From: Thiotrichales bacterium
GTDB lineage: Bacteria > Pseudomonadota > Gammaproteobacteria > PS1 > Pseudothioglobaceae
Direction: 5' to 3'
NCBI GenBank assembly: GCA_002698045.1
Contig: NZUR01000009.1
Span: 16,881 to 38,614, forward strand
Length of the DNA stretch: 21,734 nt
The notes beneath the pieces were generated by a model. That model saw nothing but the letters and a program-made list of their open reading frames with translations, was not told where the DNA came from and made no database searches. The position numbers were made by a program, and so were the translations under genes. Each line of letters opens with the position of its first letter. Position 1 is the first letter of the stretch. Below, piece by piece: positions 1 through 7,739 of the stretch.

Positions 1-26
1 TTTGATTGTTCATTTAAACTTAACTG

Positions 27-72
27 AAAAGCTTTGGCTGGCGGAAAGGAGAAGCAAACCACCAGCTAAGCC
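27..72 (-). terminator. Candidate intrinsic terminator of glnK-amtB
   Basis: In minus-strand RNA, an 8-pair stem (GCTGGTGG with CCGCCAGC, one G-U pair) is extended by GCUU/AAGC across a small bulge, with a loop of about 14 bases, and is followed by UUUU. The stem includes a G-U pair that would be a C-A mismatch in plus-strand RNA, so it reads best as a minus-strand signal. It lies about 95 bases past the amtB stop codon. The U-run is short, so termination strength is uncertain. Nothing else was recognised between position 1 and the amtB stop. Confidence 0.5.
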
Positions 73-165
73 ATTAACGTTCTACTTCAAATATATAGTT
101 ATAAGAAGAGAACGGTCAAAATAAAGAAGTGACACCACTCCTTAATTTGATTCTTTTATTTCACA

Positions 166-1380
166 TTACTTAGATACAAACTCTGGGTAAGCTTCTAATC
201 CACATTCAGTAAGATCTACACCATCGTCTTCTTCTTCCGCACTAACACGTATTCCGATAATAGATTTAAGTGCATACCAAACCAGTCCAGAGGCAACAAA
301 TACCCAGACAAAAATGGTTAAAGCGCCAACTATCTGAGCAGAAAATGTGACATCACTGTTAGTAAGTGGTACAGCCAAGAGGCCCCATAATCCAACAACT
401 CCGTGAACTGAGATTGCACCGACTGGGTCATCAATCCTCAGTTTGCGATCAAACCATACGATCGAGAGAACTACAAGAATTCCTCCAACAGCTCCAATTA
501 GAGTTGCTACTAAGGCACTTGGCGTGTCTGGACCAGCTGTAATTGCTACAAGGCCTGCAAGGGCACCGTTTAGTGCCATTGTTAAGTCTGCCTTACCGAA
601 CCAAACCTTAGCAAATAGAAGTGCCGCTATTACACCACCAGCTGCCGCTGCATTTGTATTAACAAATACCATTGCAACCGCATCAGCGCTCTCCTTACTA
701 GCCATTGCTAATACCGAGCCACCGTTAAAACCAAACCAACCCATCCACAAAATAAATGTACCGAGAGTAGCCAAAGGTAGGTTTGCACCTAAAATTGGTT
801 TCGAGTTTCCAGCTTCATCATATTTTCCCTTTCTTGGGCCAAGCAATAGAACACCTGCAAGTGCTGCTGCAGCTCCTGCCATATGAACAATACCTGAACC
901 AGCAAAATCATAAAACCCAAAATCACTTAAAGAGTAGAGACCAAAAACACTTGCGCCTCCCCATGTCCATGATCCTTCTAAAGGATAGATGATGGTCGTA
1001 AATATTACGGCAAAAGCAAAGAAAGAAAACAATTTCATTCTCTCCGCAACTGCTCCAGACACTATCGACATTGAAGTAGCTACAAATACTACCTGGAAGT
1101 AAAAGTCAGAAGCATTCGAGTAGGTTTCTCCTTGCCCACTTATCCCTGATAATAATGCTCCACCACCATACATCAAGTCATAGCCATAAACCATATACAT
1201 CGTACAAGCAATAGCAAAAAGACCAATATTTTTAGTTAAGATTTCTGCTGTATTTTTAGTTCTCACTAATCCAGCCTCAAGCATTGAAAAGCCTGCCGCC
1301 ATCCACATAACTAATGCACCCATTACTAAAAAGTAAAAGGTATCAAGGGCGTATTGTAATTCAAATATTTGATTTTCCAT
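166..1380 (-). CDS. amtB: Ammonium transporter AmtB
   Basis: This is an inner-membrane Amt/Rh-family channel that moves ammonium/ammonia into the cell as a trimer. At 404 residues it has the family's usual length, with about eleven hydrophobic segments across most of the chain. The twin pore histidines are visible in the segments SGIVHMAG and ISVHGVVGLWG. The cytoplasmic tail GLEAYPEF is the typical Amt C-terminus that faces the PII regulator. There is no separate cleavable signal peptide ahead of the first membrane segment. The start is supported by a good GGGGA ribosome site a few bases upstream. The gene begins 9 bases after glnK, which implies one transcript and the classical PII-channel partnership. 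Confidence 0.97.
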   Translation of the reverse strand: MENQIFELQYALDTFYFLVMGALVMWMAAGFSMLEAGLVRTKNTAEILTKNIGLFAIACTMYMVYGYDLMYGGGALLSGISGQGETYSNASDFYFQVVFVATSMSIVSGAVAERMKLFSFFAFAVIFTTIIYPLEGSWTWGGASVFGLYSLSDFGFYDFAGSGIVHMAGAAAALAGVLLLGPRKGKYDEAGNSKPILGANLPLATLGTFILWMGWFGFNGGSVLAMASKESADAVAMVFVNTNAAAAGGVIAALLFAKVWFGKADLTMALNGALAGLVAITAGPDTPSALVATLIGAVGGILVVLSIVWFDRKLRIDDPVGAISVHGVVGLWGLLAVPLTNSDVTFSAQIVGALTIFVWVFVASGLVWYALKSIIGIRVSAEEEDDGVDLTECGLEAYPEFVSK

Positions 1381-1389
1381 AAGTTTCCC

Positions 1390-1734
1390 CTATACTGCGT
1401 CTGGACCAGATTCACCCGTACGAATACGAACTACCTGTTCCAAACTTGATACAAAAATTTTACCGTCGCCAATCTTGCCGCCATTGATTTTGCAAGCAGA
1501 AGTGATGGACTCTATGACTTCATCAAGTTGCTCCTTAGTGATGGCGATCTCTATCTTTACTTTAGGTAAAAATTCAACTACAAATTCCGCTCCCCGATAA
1601 AGTTCAGTATGGCCTTTTTGTCTGCCAAAACCTTTAACTTCAGTTGCTGTAACGCCAGTTACATTTATTTCGGATAGAGCTTGTCTTACACTATCCAACC
1701 TTTTTGGCTGAATAATCGCTGTTACCATTTTCAT
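1390..1734 (-). CDS. glnK: Nitrogen regulatory protein PII (GlnK type), with Phe at position 51
   Basis: This is a trimeric PII signal protein that senses ATP/ADP and 2-oxoglutarate and, when linked to amtB, normally blocks the channel through its T-loop. It has the standard 114-residue length. The T-loop region KGFGRQKGHTELYRGAE is intact, including Gln39, and Lys58 (FLPKVKIEI), GKIGDGKIF and the C-terminal RIRTGE nucleotide-binding motif are present. The oddity is position 51, the residue uridylylated by GlnD in enteric PII proteins: it is Phe (codon TTT) instead of Tyr, within RGAEF. Tyr46 is kept. The start codon has a GGAG ribosome site seven bases upstream. The symbol glnK rests on linkage to amtB; the sequence alone would also fit glnB. 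Confidence 0.95.
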   Translation of the reverse strand: MKMVTAIIQPKRLDSVRQALSEINVTGVTATEVKGFGRQKGHTELYRGAEFVVEFLPKVKIEIAITKEQLDEVIESITSACKINGGKIGDGKIFVSSLEQVVRIRTGESGPDAV

Positions 1735-1905
1735 ATTAATACTCCATATAACAAAAACAAAAAAGGCCCACTACCTAAAAAAAGGTAGTGGGCCTCTATA
1801 CCAGTGCAGTTCAACTTTAAACTGACGAAAAAAAACGCTTATCTAGGTAAATTCCCAAATAAACGTCATTGTCTTTTCTTAAAAACCAACGTTGGAGTTC
1901 AAGTA
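1735..1905 (-). promoter_or_regulatory. Leader of glnK-amtB with an internal terminator (candidate cis-regulatory RNA)
   Basis: Minus-strand transcription starting from the TATAAT at 1912-1917 would give a leader of about 170 bases. It contains a perfect palindrome CCAACGTTGG (1886-1895), the complementary segments TGACG and CGTCA further on, and then a 12-bp terminator hairpin ending about 30 bases before the glnK ATG. A short reading frame MTFIWEFT* lies inside it, with no clear ribosome site. I could not match it to a known riboswitch; in particular I saw no glutamine-riboswitch core. Attenuation is an inference from the placement of the terminator. A stand-alone small RNA ending at the terminator, or plain ligA termination, are the alternatives. 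Confidence 0.45.
1753..1794 (-). terminator. Strong intrinsic terminator between ligA and glnK
   Basis: On the minus strand a perfect 12-bp inverted repeat (GGCCCACTACCT at 1783-1794 pairing with 1765-1776) with a six-base loop is followed directly by TTTTTTGTTTTTG. It is the most convincing terminator in the window. It lies 134 bases after the ligA stop and only about 20 bases upstream of the glnK ribosome site. Confidence 0.92.
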
Positions 1906-1911
1906 CGAGAC

Positions 1912-1917
1912 ATTATA
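1912..1917 (-). promoter_or_regulatory. Candidate -10 element for the glnK leader
   Basis: A perfect TATAAT lies on the minus strand just past the end of ligA. The matching -35 region, inside the last codons of ligA, is poor. No sigma-54 type GG-N10-GC element was found in the leader, although glnK-amtB is often sigma-54 controlled in other gammaproteobacteria. Confidence 0.4.
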
Positions 1918-1927
1918 CGTATCAAAA

Positions 1928-3829
1928 CTATTTAGTGTTCAGTATTTTTAGGTATTCTTCTTCTGTCAGGATTGAAACATCGTTTGTATTGGCTAATTTC
2001 AGCTTTGATTGCCCGACACTTTCGCCAGTAATTAGAAAATCAGTTTTTGAGCTTACACTCTTACTTACAACAATACCAAGAGCTTTGGCTTGCTTTTCTA
2101 ATTCAGTGCGAGGTCGACTCATTGATCCAGTAAAAACAATTTTTTTATTACGAAAAGGGCCATCACTTTGGCTAGCATCTTTTGATAAAAATGTTTTTTC
2201 TAATTCAAAGCCTTCTGAAACCAAAGCATCATATTGAGGTTTAATTGATAACAAGCCCTTAAAAATAAGCTCAGCAGTAAGCTCAGCAAATCCATCAATA
2301 TTTGAAATATCTTCAACTGATAAATCAAAAACTTGATCAAGAGAATAGCTCTTTAATAGGTTTTCACAGTTACCCATTCCTAGCCTATTTACCCCAAAAG
2401 CCGCTAAAAATCGCCAATCCTCTATACTTTCTTGCCTTGATCTAATTAGCTGTTCAGTTAGGTTTTGAGAAGTTTTCTCTCCAAATCCCATAGAGATTAA
2501 ATCGGTTACTTTCAAAAGATAAATATCACTAACTTGACGAATACCTTTGTCATATAGCTTTTGAATTGTAGCCTGTCCAAATCCATCGTTATTAGCTAAT
2601 ATTTTATAAAAATAAACCATTTTCCCAATAATTTGATCAGGGCATGAGTCGTGATTTAGGCACATTAAAAAGTCTGAATCCCACGATAATTTGGCATTAC
2701 AGCTTGGGCATTGGGCTGGTATATCTACTTCTGCAGGCTTAAGAACCTTATTAATTTTAGGTATAACTAAGCCGCTTCGAGTTAATTCCACAACACTTCC
2801 AGAGCCAAGACCTTGTTCTTTTACAAGCCCATAATGGTGCCCAGTTGCACGATATATTGTGGCACCACTAAGCAGTGTTGGTTCTAATTCAGCAACCGGT
2901 GTAATCTTTCCGGTCCTGCCAACTTGAGCAGTTACAGATAAAACTTTAACTTGAGCCTTTTCTTTATTTTCTTTATATGCTATTTGCCAGCGATGAAATT
3001 TTCGATTCGAACCCATATGCGTTTTAAGTTCTGGATTAATTACCTCAAAAACCGCACCATCTATATCAAAGTCAACTCCAGCCTCTAGCTCATTTACAAT
3101 ATTTTCAAAATTATTGGTAAATGTATCTATATCTCCCAACCATTTCGGCAACTGATTAAAGGGGACAAATAATGCAGCTTTATTAGTTATTGCATCTAAA
3201 GCAAAGTGATTCAACTCTTTTTCTTTAATAAGGCTAGCTTGAAAGTTTCTTGGATATTCAAAGTGATTGCTAAGATGAGACTCAAAATAACTCCTCTTTA
3301 CAACAATTTCTCCAGCCCCCTGACCTCTTTGACTGTCATTAAAAACTCCAAGTCCTCTTTTAAAAACTCTACTTATGTCACTACCTTTATTGCCATCACC
3401 TCTTGTATAAAGCTTAGTTCCATCGTCATAGCCAGCGAAACCATCTAGTTTAGCGGTACCTTTTAATTGAACATCTTTAAGAGGAAGATTAATTTCTTCA
3501 CAAGACTTAGAAATTCTTTCTAGCCATTTTTGAATTTCTTCCCAAGAGTAAGCTTTGTTGGTTGACAACATCCTCTCGGGCAGTTTTACCTTTTCTTCCG
3601 AAAAGCCTTCATTTTCACTTTCTAATTTTTGTAAAAAAGGATGATCAGGTAATCTTTTAGCAAGTTCTGCTAGGAAAACAAAATCATAGTCTTGGTCACT
3701 GACAATTGACTTACCATCGCGATACATTTGATTAGCAATAATACAAAATTCAGCCAATTCATCATCAGATAAATCACTAATCAAAATATTTTGATTAGCA
3801 ATCTTTTCAACTGTTTTTTTAGAAAGCAT
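1928..3829 (-). CDS. ligA: NAD-dependent DNA ligase LigA (divergent)
   Basis: The enzyme seals DNA nicks using NAD+ as adenylate donor. At 633 residues it is somewhat shorter than the usual 670 or so. Visible parts in order: an NAD-binding Ia-like region (SDQDYDF around 44-50, LPERMLS around 83-89); adenylation domain with catalytic Lys127 in KLDG, RGDGNKG, a GEIVV segment near 173, DIDG at 255-258 and WQIAYK at 281-286; OB-fold with RATGHHYG and SGLVIPKI; a four-Cys zinc finger at 374, 377, 390 and 396; helix-hairpin-helix repeats; and a C-terminal BRCT domain from about 553. Catalytic residues are kept, but several usually conserved strings differ (RATLHN reads RATGHH, NPRNAAAGSLR reads YPRNFQASLIK). 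It is last in the bamC-side gene run, 39 bases after bamC. Confidence 0.9.
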   Translation of the reverse strand: MLSKKTVEKIANQNILISDLSDDELAEFCIIANQMYRDGKSIVSDQDYDFVFLAELAKRLPDHPFLQKLESENEGFSEEKVKLPERMLSTNKAYSWEEIQKWLERISKSCEEINLPLKDVQLKGTAKLDGFAGYDDGTKLYTRGDGNKGSDISRVFKRGLGVFNDSQRGQGAGEIVVKRSYFESHLSNHFEYPRNFQASLIKEKELNHFALDAITNKAALFVPFNQLPKWLGDIDTFTNNFENIVNELEAGVDFDIDGAVFEVINPELKTHMGSNRKFHRWQIAYKENKEKAQVKVLSVTAQVGRTGKITPVAELEPTLLSGATIYRATGHHYGLVKEQGLGSGSVVELTRSGLVIPKINKVLKPAEVDIPAQCPSCNAKLSWDSDFLMCLNHDSCPDQIIGKMVYFYKILANNDGFGQATIQKLYDKGIRQVSDIYLLKVTDLISMGFGEKTSQNLTEQLIRSRQESIEDWRFLAAFGVNRLGMGNCENLLKSYSLDQVFDLSVEDISNIDGFAELTAELIFKGLLSIKPQYDALVSEGFELEKTFLSKDASQSDGPFRNKKIVFTGSMSRPRTELEKQAKALGIVVSKSVSSKTDFLITGESVGQSKLKLANTNDVSILTEEEYLKILNTK

Positions 3830-3868
3830 GATTTTTAAAATCTAGCTAATGAAGAGTGTGTGGTAATT

Positions 3869-4930
3869 TTAGAATTTTGCAGCAAGCTTATTAAAGAATT
3901 CAAAACTAAAACTTAAAGTATCTTCATCATTTTCATTACTAAGGTCAACAAAAATAACTTCAGAATAAGATTCATCAATTTGTTTAACATATAGTTGATA
4001 TGTCTTAGTATTTGTGACAGTATTTATCAATCTAGCAAAGAATCCTTTGCTAGGAGAGATATTTATAAAGTAGCTTCCCTCGAATATATCTCGATCTTCT
4101 ATATCAACATCTAACTCATCTAGGGCCCAACCAAGATAGCTCCATGATTGTTTTTTATTATAAGGAAAAACTAAAGTTGCATATCCAGAGTCTGATTTAA
4201 TGACCTTTACGAGATCACCATTACTATCAGTACTAGCTTGGATTTTATTAATAGCTTCAGTTCTGTCACTACCTAAAAAAACCATAAACGTTAAAAGCAT
4301 TTCAGTTTCGAGTTCTACATCCTTTTCACGAGGCTGCCAAAGCCTTTGTTCTCCTTTAATGACTTCTCCAATTGAAGTTAAAGTCAGATATACTTCAGTT
4401 TTATTTTGACCCTCAACAGGCTCCATACGAACCCTGTACTTATCTGCAATTGGAAGGCCATACTGAGTTTTTAAAGCCTTTGATAGCGCAGCACGAATCA
4501 TGCCAAGGGATTTATCAGGAACCTTTGTCTCTATCTCTAGATAATCAGTCTCAAGAAGGCCAATTTTTTGATTTTCTTTTTCAATTACAAACCCATAGGA
4601 CCTAAAAAATTCTTTTGACAATGACCACACTTCGCTAGTTGGTTTATCGACAACCAGCCAGCGACGATGACTATCACGCATCACCTCAACATTTCCAACC
4701 TCAGTTAGAATATCTTGATTATTACTTACTTCAACGTTTTCGGCAAATAAGCCCTCAGAACTAGGCTTAGTTAAGTCAGGTGGAATTACCAATGAACTAG
4801 TTAAATCATCAGCTTGATAGCTGATCACTCTAGTACCTAAGCCAATCTTTTGTACGGGATCTACAACCTTTGAACAACTTATCACTAATAAACTAGCAGA
4901 AACAATAACTAAACAATTGATGACTTTCAT
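3869..4930 (-). CDS. bamC: Outer membrane protein assembly lipoprotein BamC (NlpB)
   Basis: BamC is an accessory lipoprotein of the BAM complex that inserts beta-barrel proteins into the outer membrane. The N-terminus is a lipoprotein signal peptide with lipobox VISC and the lipidated residue at Cys19. An unstructured segment with IPPDLTKP follows, typical of the BamC stretch that contacts BamD, then two helix-grip domains over the remaining length. At 353 residues it is close to the E. coli protein. Its ATG overlaps the dapA stop by four bases, and the dapA-bamC order is a well-known gammaproteobacterial pairing that strengthens a call that would be weaker from sequence alone. Confidence 0.9.
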   Translation of the reverse strand: MKVINCLVIVSASLLVISCSKVVDPVQKIGLGTRVISYQADDLTSSLVIPPDLTKPSSEGLFAENVEVSNNQDILTEVGNVEVMRDSHRRWLVVDKPTSEVWSLSKEFFRSYGFVIEKENQKIGLLETDYLEIETKVPDKSLGMIRAALSKALKTQYGLPIADKYRVRMEPVEGQNKTEVYLTLTSIGEVIKGEQRLWQPREKDVELETEMLLTFMVFLGSDRTEAINKIQASTDSNGDLVKVIKSDSGYATLVFPYNKKQSWSYLGWALDELDVDIEDRDIFEGSYFINISPSKGFFARLINTVTNTKTYQLYVKQIDESYSEVIFVDLSNENDEDTLSFSFEFFNKLAAKF

Positions 4931-5829
4931 ATTAACCCTAATTCCTCTAAATCGTTCATAATAATTGACTGATACTCCTTGGATAATACCAGTAATGGCA
5001 ATCTAATTCCTTTTGAGCATTTTCCCATCTTATGAAGAGCCCATTTAACTGGAATTGGATTTGCCTCCAAAAACAAATTCTTATGGAGTCCTTCAAGCTT
5101 AGTATTTAAATTATTAGCAAGTTCCGATTGTCCAGATAGAGCTGATAAATAAACCTTTTGAAGCTCTTTTGGCACAACATTTGCAGTAACTGAAATACCT
5201 CCATGACCACCTAATAAAAGAAAATCTACTGCAGTAGCATCATCACCAGTCAATAACAAAAAGTCCTCTGGGCATCTTTCAACTAACTGTTTAATAACAG
5301 AAAGATCACCAGTTGCATCTTTTATGCCAATAATGTTATCAATTTCAGCTAGTCTCACAGTTGTATCTACTGACATATTCACCGCAGTTCTTCCAGGCAC
5401 GTTATAAAGTATCTGATTAATATCTACAGTCTCAGCTATCAATTTATAATGCTGAAATAAGCCCTCTTGAGTTGGCTTATTGTAGTAAGGAGTCACTAAT
5501 AAACAGGCATCAGCACCTAAACGCTTCGCCTCCTGTGTGAGTTCTATAGCTTCCGATGTAGAGTTTGCGCCAGTGCCGGCTATTATTGGAATTCTTTTTG
5601 CGGCATAGTCAACAGTATACTTAATTATCTTAAGGTGCTCTTTAACTCCTACAGTTGCAGACTCTCCTGTAGTTCCAACAGATACAATCGAACTCGTTCC
5701 TGCATCAATATGAAAATCTATCAAATGATTAAGAGATTCATAATCTACTGATCCATCATCAAACATTGGAGTGATTAATGCCACACTGGAACCGACAAAA
5801 GAGTGATTATTATTCATAAAATGGTTCAT
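4927..5829 (-). CDS. dapA: 4-hydroxy-tetrahydrodipicolinate synthase
   Basis: DapA condenses pyruvate with aspartate semialdehyde, the first committed step to diaminopimelate and lysine. This TIM-barrel aldolase shows VGTTGES near residue 51, the catalytic Tyr142 (LYNVPGRT) and the Schiff-base Lys170 (IGIKDATGD). It is about eight residues longer at the N-terminus than the E. coli enzyme. An in-frame ATG at 5817 (Met5) would give a more typical length of 296. A promoter just upstream would place the transcript start only about ten bases before the first ATG, so either a very short leader or the Met5 start is likely. Neither ATG has a good ribosome site. Confidence 0.96.
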   Translation of the reverse strand: MNHFMNNNHSFVGSSVALITPMFDDGSVDYESLNHLIDFHIDAGTSSIVSVGTTGESATVGVKEHLKIIKYTVDYAAKRIPIIAGTGANSTSEAIELTQEAKRLGADACLLVTPYYNKPTQEGLFQHYKLIAETVDINQILYNVPGRTAVNMSVDTTVRLAEIDNIIGIKDATGDLSVIKQLVERCPEDFLLLTGDDATAVDFLLLGGHGGISVTANVVPKELQKVYLSALSGQSELANNLNTKLEGLHKNLFLEANPIPVKWALHKMGKCSKGIRLPLLVLSKEYQSIIMNDLEELGLI

Positions 5830-5845
5830 TCAAAATATTGCTAGG

Positions 5846-5874
5846 ATTATATACGATTGACCTCATAATAACAA
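5846..5874 (-). promoter_or_regulatory. Sigma-70-type promoter for dapA-bamC-ligA
   Basis: TTGTTA (5869-5874), a 17-base spacer and TATAAT (5846-5851) lie on the minus strand in the 74-base gap between trmD and dapA. The -10 is perfect and the spacing is ideal. It would let dapA, bamC and ligA be expressed independently of the upstream ccmF-ccmI-dapE-trmD genes. Confidence 0.75.
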
Positions 5875-5903
5875 TTCCACTAAAGACTATATCGCAATAG
5901 TTA

Positions 5904-6575
5904 TTAAACTTTTAGGTCGGGTCTTTTTTGCTTTGTTCTTTTAATTGATTGCTCTAGACGCCAAGCGTCTATTTTTGCCTGATTTCCACTGAGCAACACC
6001 TCAGGAACTGAATGCCCATCGACAACTTCAGGTCTAGTATAGTGAGGGTAATCAAGCAAATTATCAGTAAATGAATCCTTTAAAGAATCTTCATTTCCTA
6101 AAACGTTTGGTAAGCGACGACTTATTGCATCAATGACAACCATTGCAGCCAACTCACCACCACTAATAACATAATCACCTATTGAAACTTCATAATCAAT
6201 GTCATTCTCTATGACTCTTTCATCTATACCTTCATAACGCCCGCAAAGCATCGTCAATGAGTCATGAGTTGTCAATTTTTCTACCAAATCTTGATCAAGC
6301 TTCTTGCCCTGTGGTGACAAATAAATGACTTTAGTTTTTGGGTTTTGTTTCTTTATCTCGATAATACAATCCCTTATTGGCTGAACTTGCATTACCATTC
6401 CAGCACCACCACCGTAGGACTTATCATCAACATTTTTATATTTATTTAAGCTGAAGTCTCTTAATTGCCAAGTCGTAATTGAAATGATTGATTTTTTGAT
6501 TGCCCTTGCTATAACACCCTCCTCTTTAATGGCAGAAAACATTTCTGGGAAAAGTGTAATAATATCAAATTTCAT
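5904..6575 (-). CDS. trmD: tRNA (guanine-37-N1)-methyltransferase TrmD
   Basis: TrmD methylates G37 next to the anticodon in tRNAs that read CNN and similar codons, preventing frameshifts, with S-adenosylmethionine as donor. The family's MKFDIITLFPEMF start, the KSYGGGAGMVM segment, and the SAM-binding trefoil-knot region (LCGRYEGIDERV, then SIGDYVISGGELA) are all clear. At 223 residues it is slightly short at the C-terminus compared with the usual 240-255. It lies between dapE and dapA and not in the common rpsP-rimM-trmD-rplS operon, so that operon has been broken up in this lineage. Confidence 0.97.
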   Translation of the reverse strand: MKFDIITLFPEMFSAIKEEGVIARAIKKSIISITTWQLRDFSLNKYKNVDDKSYGGGAGMVMQVQPIRDCIIEIKKQNPKTKVIYLSPQGKKLDQDLVEKLTTHDSLTMLCGRYEGIDERVIENDIDYEVSIGDYVISGGELAAMVVIDAISRRLPNVLGNEDSLKDSFTDNLLDYPHYTRPEVVDGHSVPEVLLSGNQAKIDAWRLEQSIKRTKQKRPDLKV

Positions 6576-6606
6576 TGATTGACCATTAGCTCCAATAATA
6601 AACTAA

Positions 6607-7734
6607 CTAACCTAGTATATTAGTTAACACTTGAGAATAAATTTTGCTTAAGTCTTCTAAATCTTGAACTGAAACTGACTCATTGACCTGATGAATTGTT
6701 GAATTGTTAGGCCCTAATTCAACTACCTGGGTTCCTTCTTGGGCAATAAATCGACCATCGGAAGTTCCACCAGATGTCGAGAGTTCTGGCTTAATTGCCT
6801 TTATTTTTTCAATTGCATCAACGCATGCAGACACTAGCTCTCCTTTTGGGGTTAAAAATGGATAACCAGAATGCGACCATTCAACAAAATAATTAAGTTT
6901 ATGGCTATCTAAAATATCATTTACTCTTTTCTGTAATTCTTCTTTTGTTGTTTCAGTTGAATATCTGAAGTTAAACATTACTTCAACCTCACCAGGTATT
7001 AGATTTGTCACTTTGTCACCAGAATGAATATTGGAGATTTGAAAAGAAGTTGCAGGAAAGTAGTCATTGCCATTGTCCCATTGCTCATCACATAACTGAT
7101 TCAAAGCTGGAGTAACAAGATGAATAGGGTTATCTGCTAATAGAGGATAGGCGATATGTCCTTGCTTTCCTTTAACTCTTAAGCAAGCATTTAGTGAACC
7201 TCTCCTACCATTTTTTATAACATCACCGAGGATAGCTGTTGATGATGGTTCACCGACCAAACAAAAGTCTATCTTTTGATTATTATCTTTTAGGAAATCC
7301 ATTACTTTAGCCGTTCCATTAATGGCAACTCCCTCCTCATCGGAAGTAATTAAAAATGCAATAATGCCGTTGTGATTTGGATTTTTTTCAATAAAATTTT
7401 CTGTTGCCACAACCATTGAAGCTAAAGAGCCTTTCATATCAGCTGCACCTCTTCCGTAAAGCATTCCATTTTTTATTGTAGGCTCAAATGGATTGCTTTC
7501 CCATGCGTCATCATCTCCAGCGGGAACAACATCAGTATGCCCCGCAAAAGAAAAGATAGGGCCATTATTACCATGAACAGCCCAAAAATTATCTACATCG
7601 CCAAATTTAAGCGGGTAAATCGTAAACCCAATTTTTTCGAGTCGTTCGATCATCAAGGCCTGACAGCCATTATCGTCAGGTGTCACAGAAGCCCGACTTA
7701 TAAGTGATTTTGCTAGTTCCAGTGTTGCGCTCAT
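6607..7734 (-). CDS. dapE: Succinyl-diaminopimelate desuccinylase
   Basis: DapE is a dinuclear zinc M20-family hydrolase that removes the succinyl group from N-succinyl-LL-diaminopimelate in lysine and cell-wall synthesis. Metal and catalytic residues are visible: His66 and Asp68 in AGHTDVVPAGD, Asp99 in GRGAADMKGS, the Glu pair at 133-134 (TSDEEG), a Glu in LVGEPS, and the C-terminal His in STIHQVNE. The length of 375 matches the family. It starts five bases after ccmI ends, and trmD follows 31 bases later. Two dap genes in one run (with dapA) suggest co-expression of the pathway. Confidence 0.97.
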   Translation of the reverse strand: MSATLELAKSLISRASVTPDDNGCQALMIERLEKIGFTIYPLKFGDVDNFWAVHGNNGPIFSFAGHTDVVPAGDDDAWESNPFEPTIKNGMLYGRGAADMKGSLASMVVATENFIEKNPNHNGIIAFLITSDEEGVAINGTAKVMDFLKDNNQKIDFCLVGEPSSTAILGDVIKNGRRGSLNACLRVKGKQGHIAYPLLADNPIHLVTPALNQLCDEQWDNGNDYFPATSFQISNIHSGDKVTNLIPGEVEVMFNFRYSTETTKEELQKRVNDILDSHKLNYFVEWSHSGYPFLTPKGELVSACVDAIEKIKAIKPELSTSGGTSDGRFIAQEGTQVVELGPNNSTIHQVNESVSVQDLEDLSKIYSQVLTNILG

Positions 7735-7739
7735 AGCTG

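Noticed and set aside
443..992. Plus-strand open frames opposite amtB
   Set aside because: They are antisense to a complete AmtB frame, have no recognisable domains, and their composition mirrors the amtB codons.
1735..1905. Known glutamine, THF or SAM riboswitch in the glnK leader
   Set aside because: I looked for the conserved cores of these classes by eye and found none; the region is kept only as an unclassified leader candidate.
1735..1927. Sigma-54 promoter for glnK-amtB
   Set aside because: No GG-N10-GC element close to TGGCAC-N5-TTGC was found on the minus strand between ligA and glnK.
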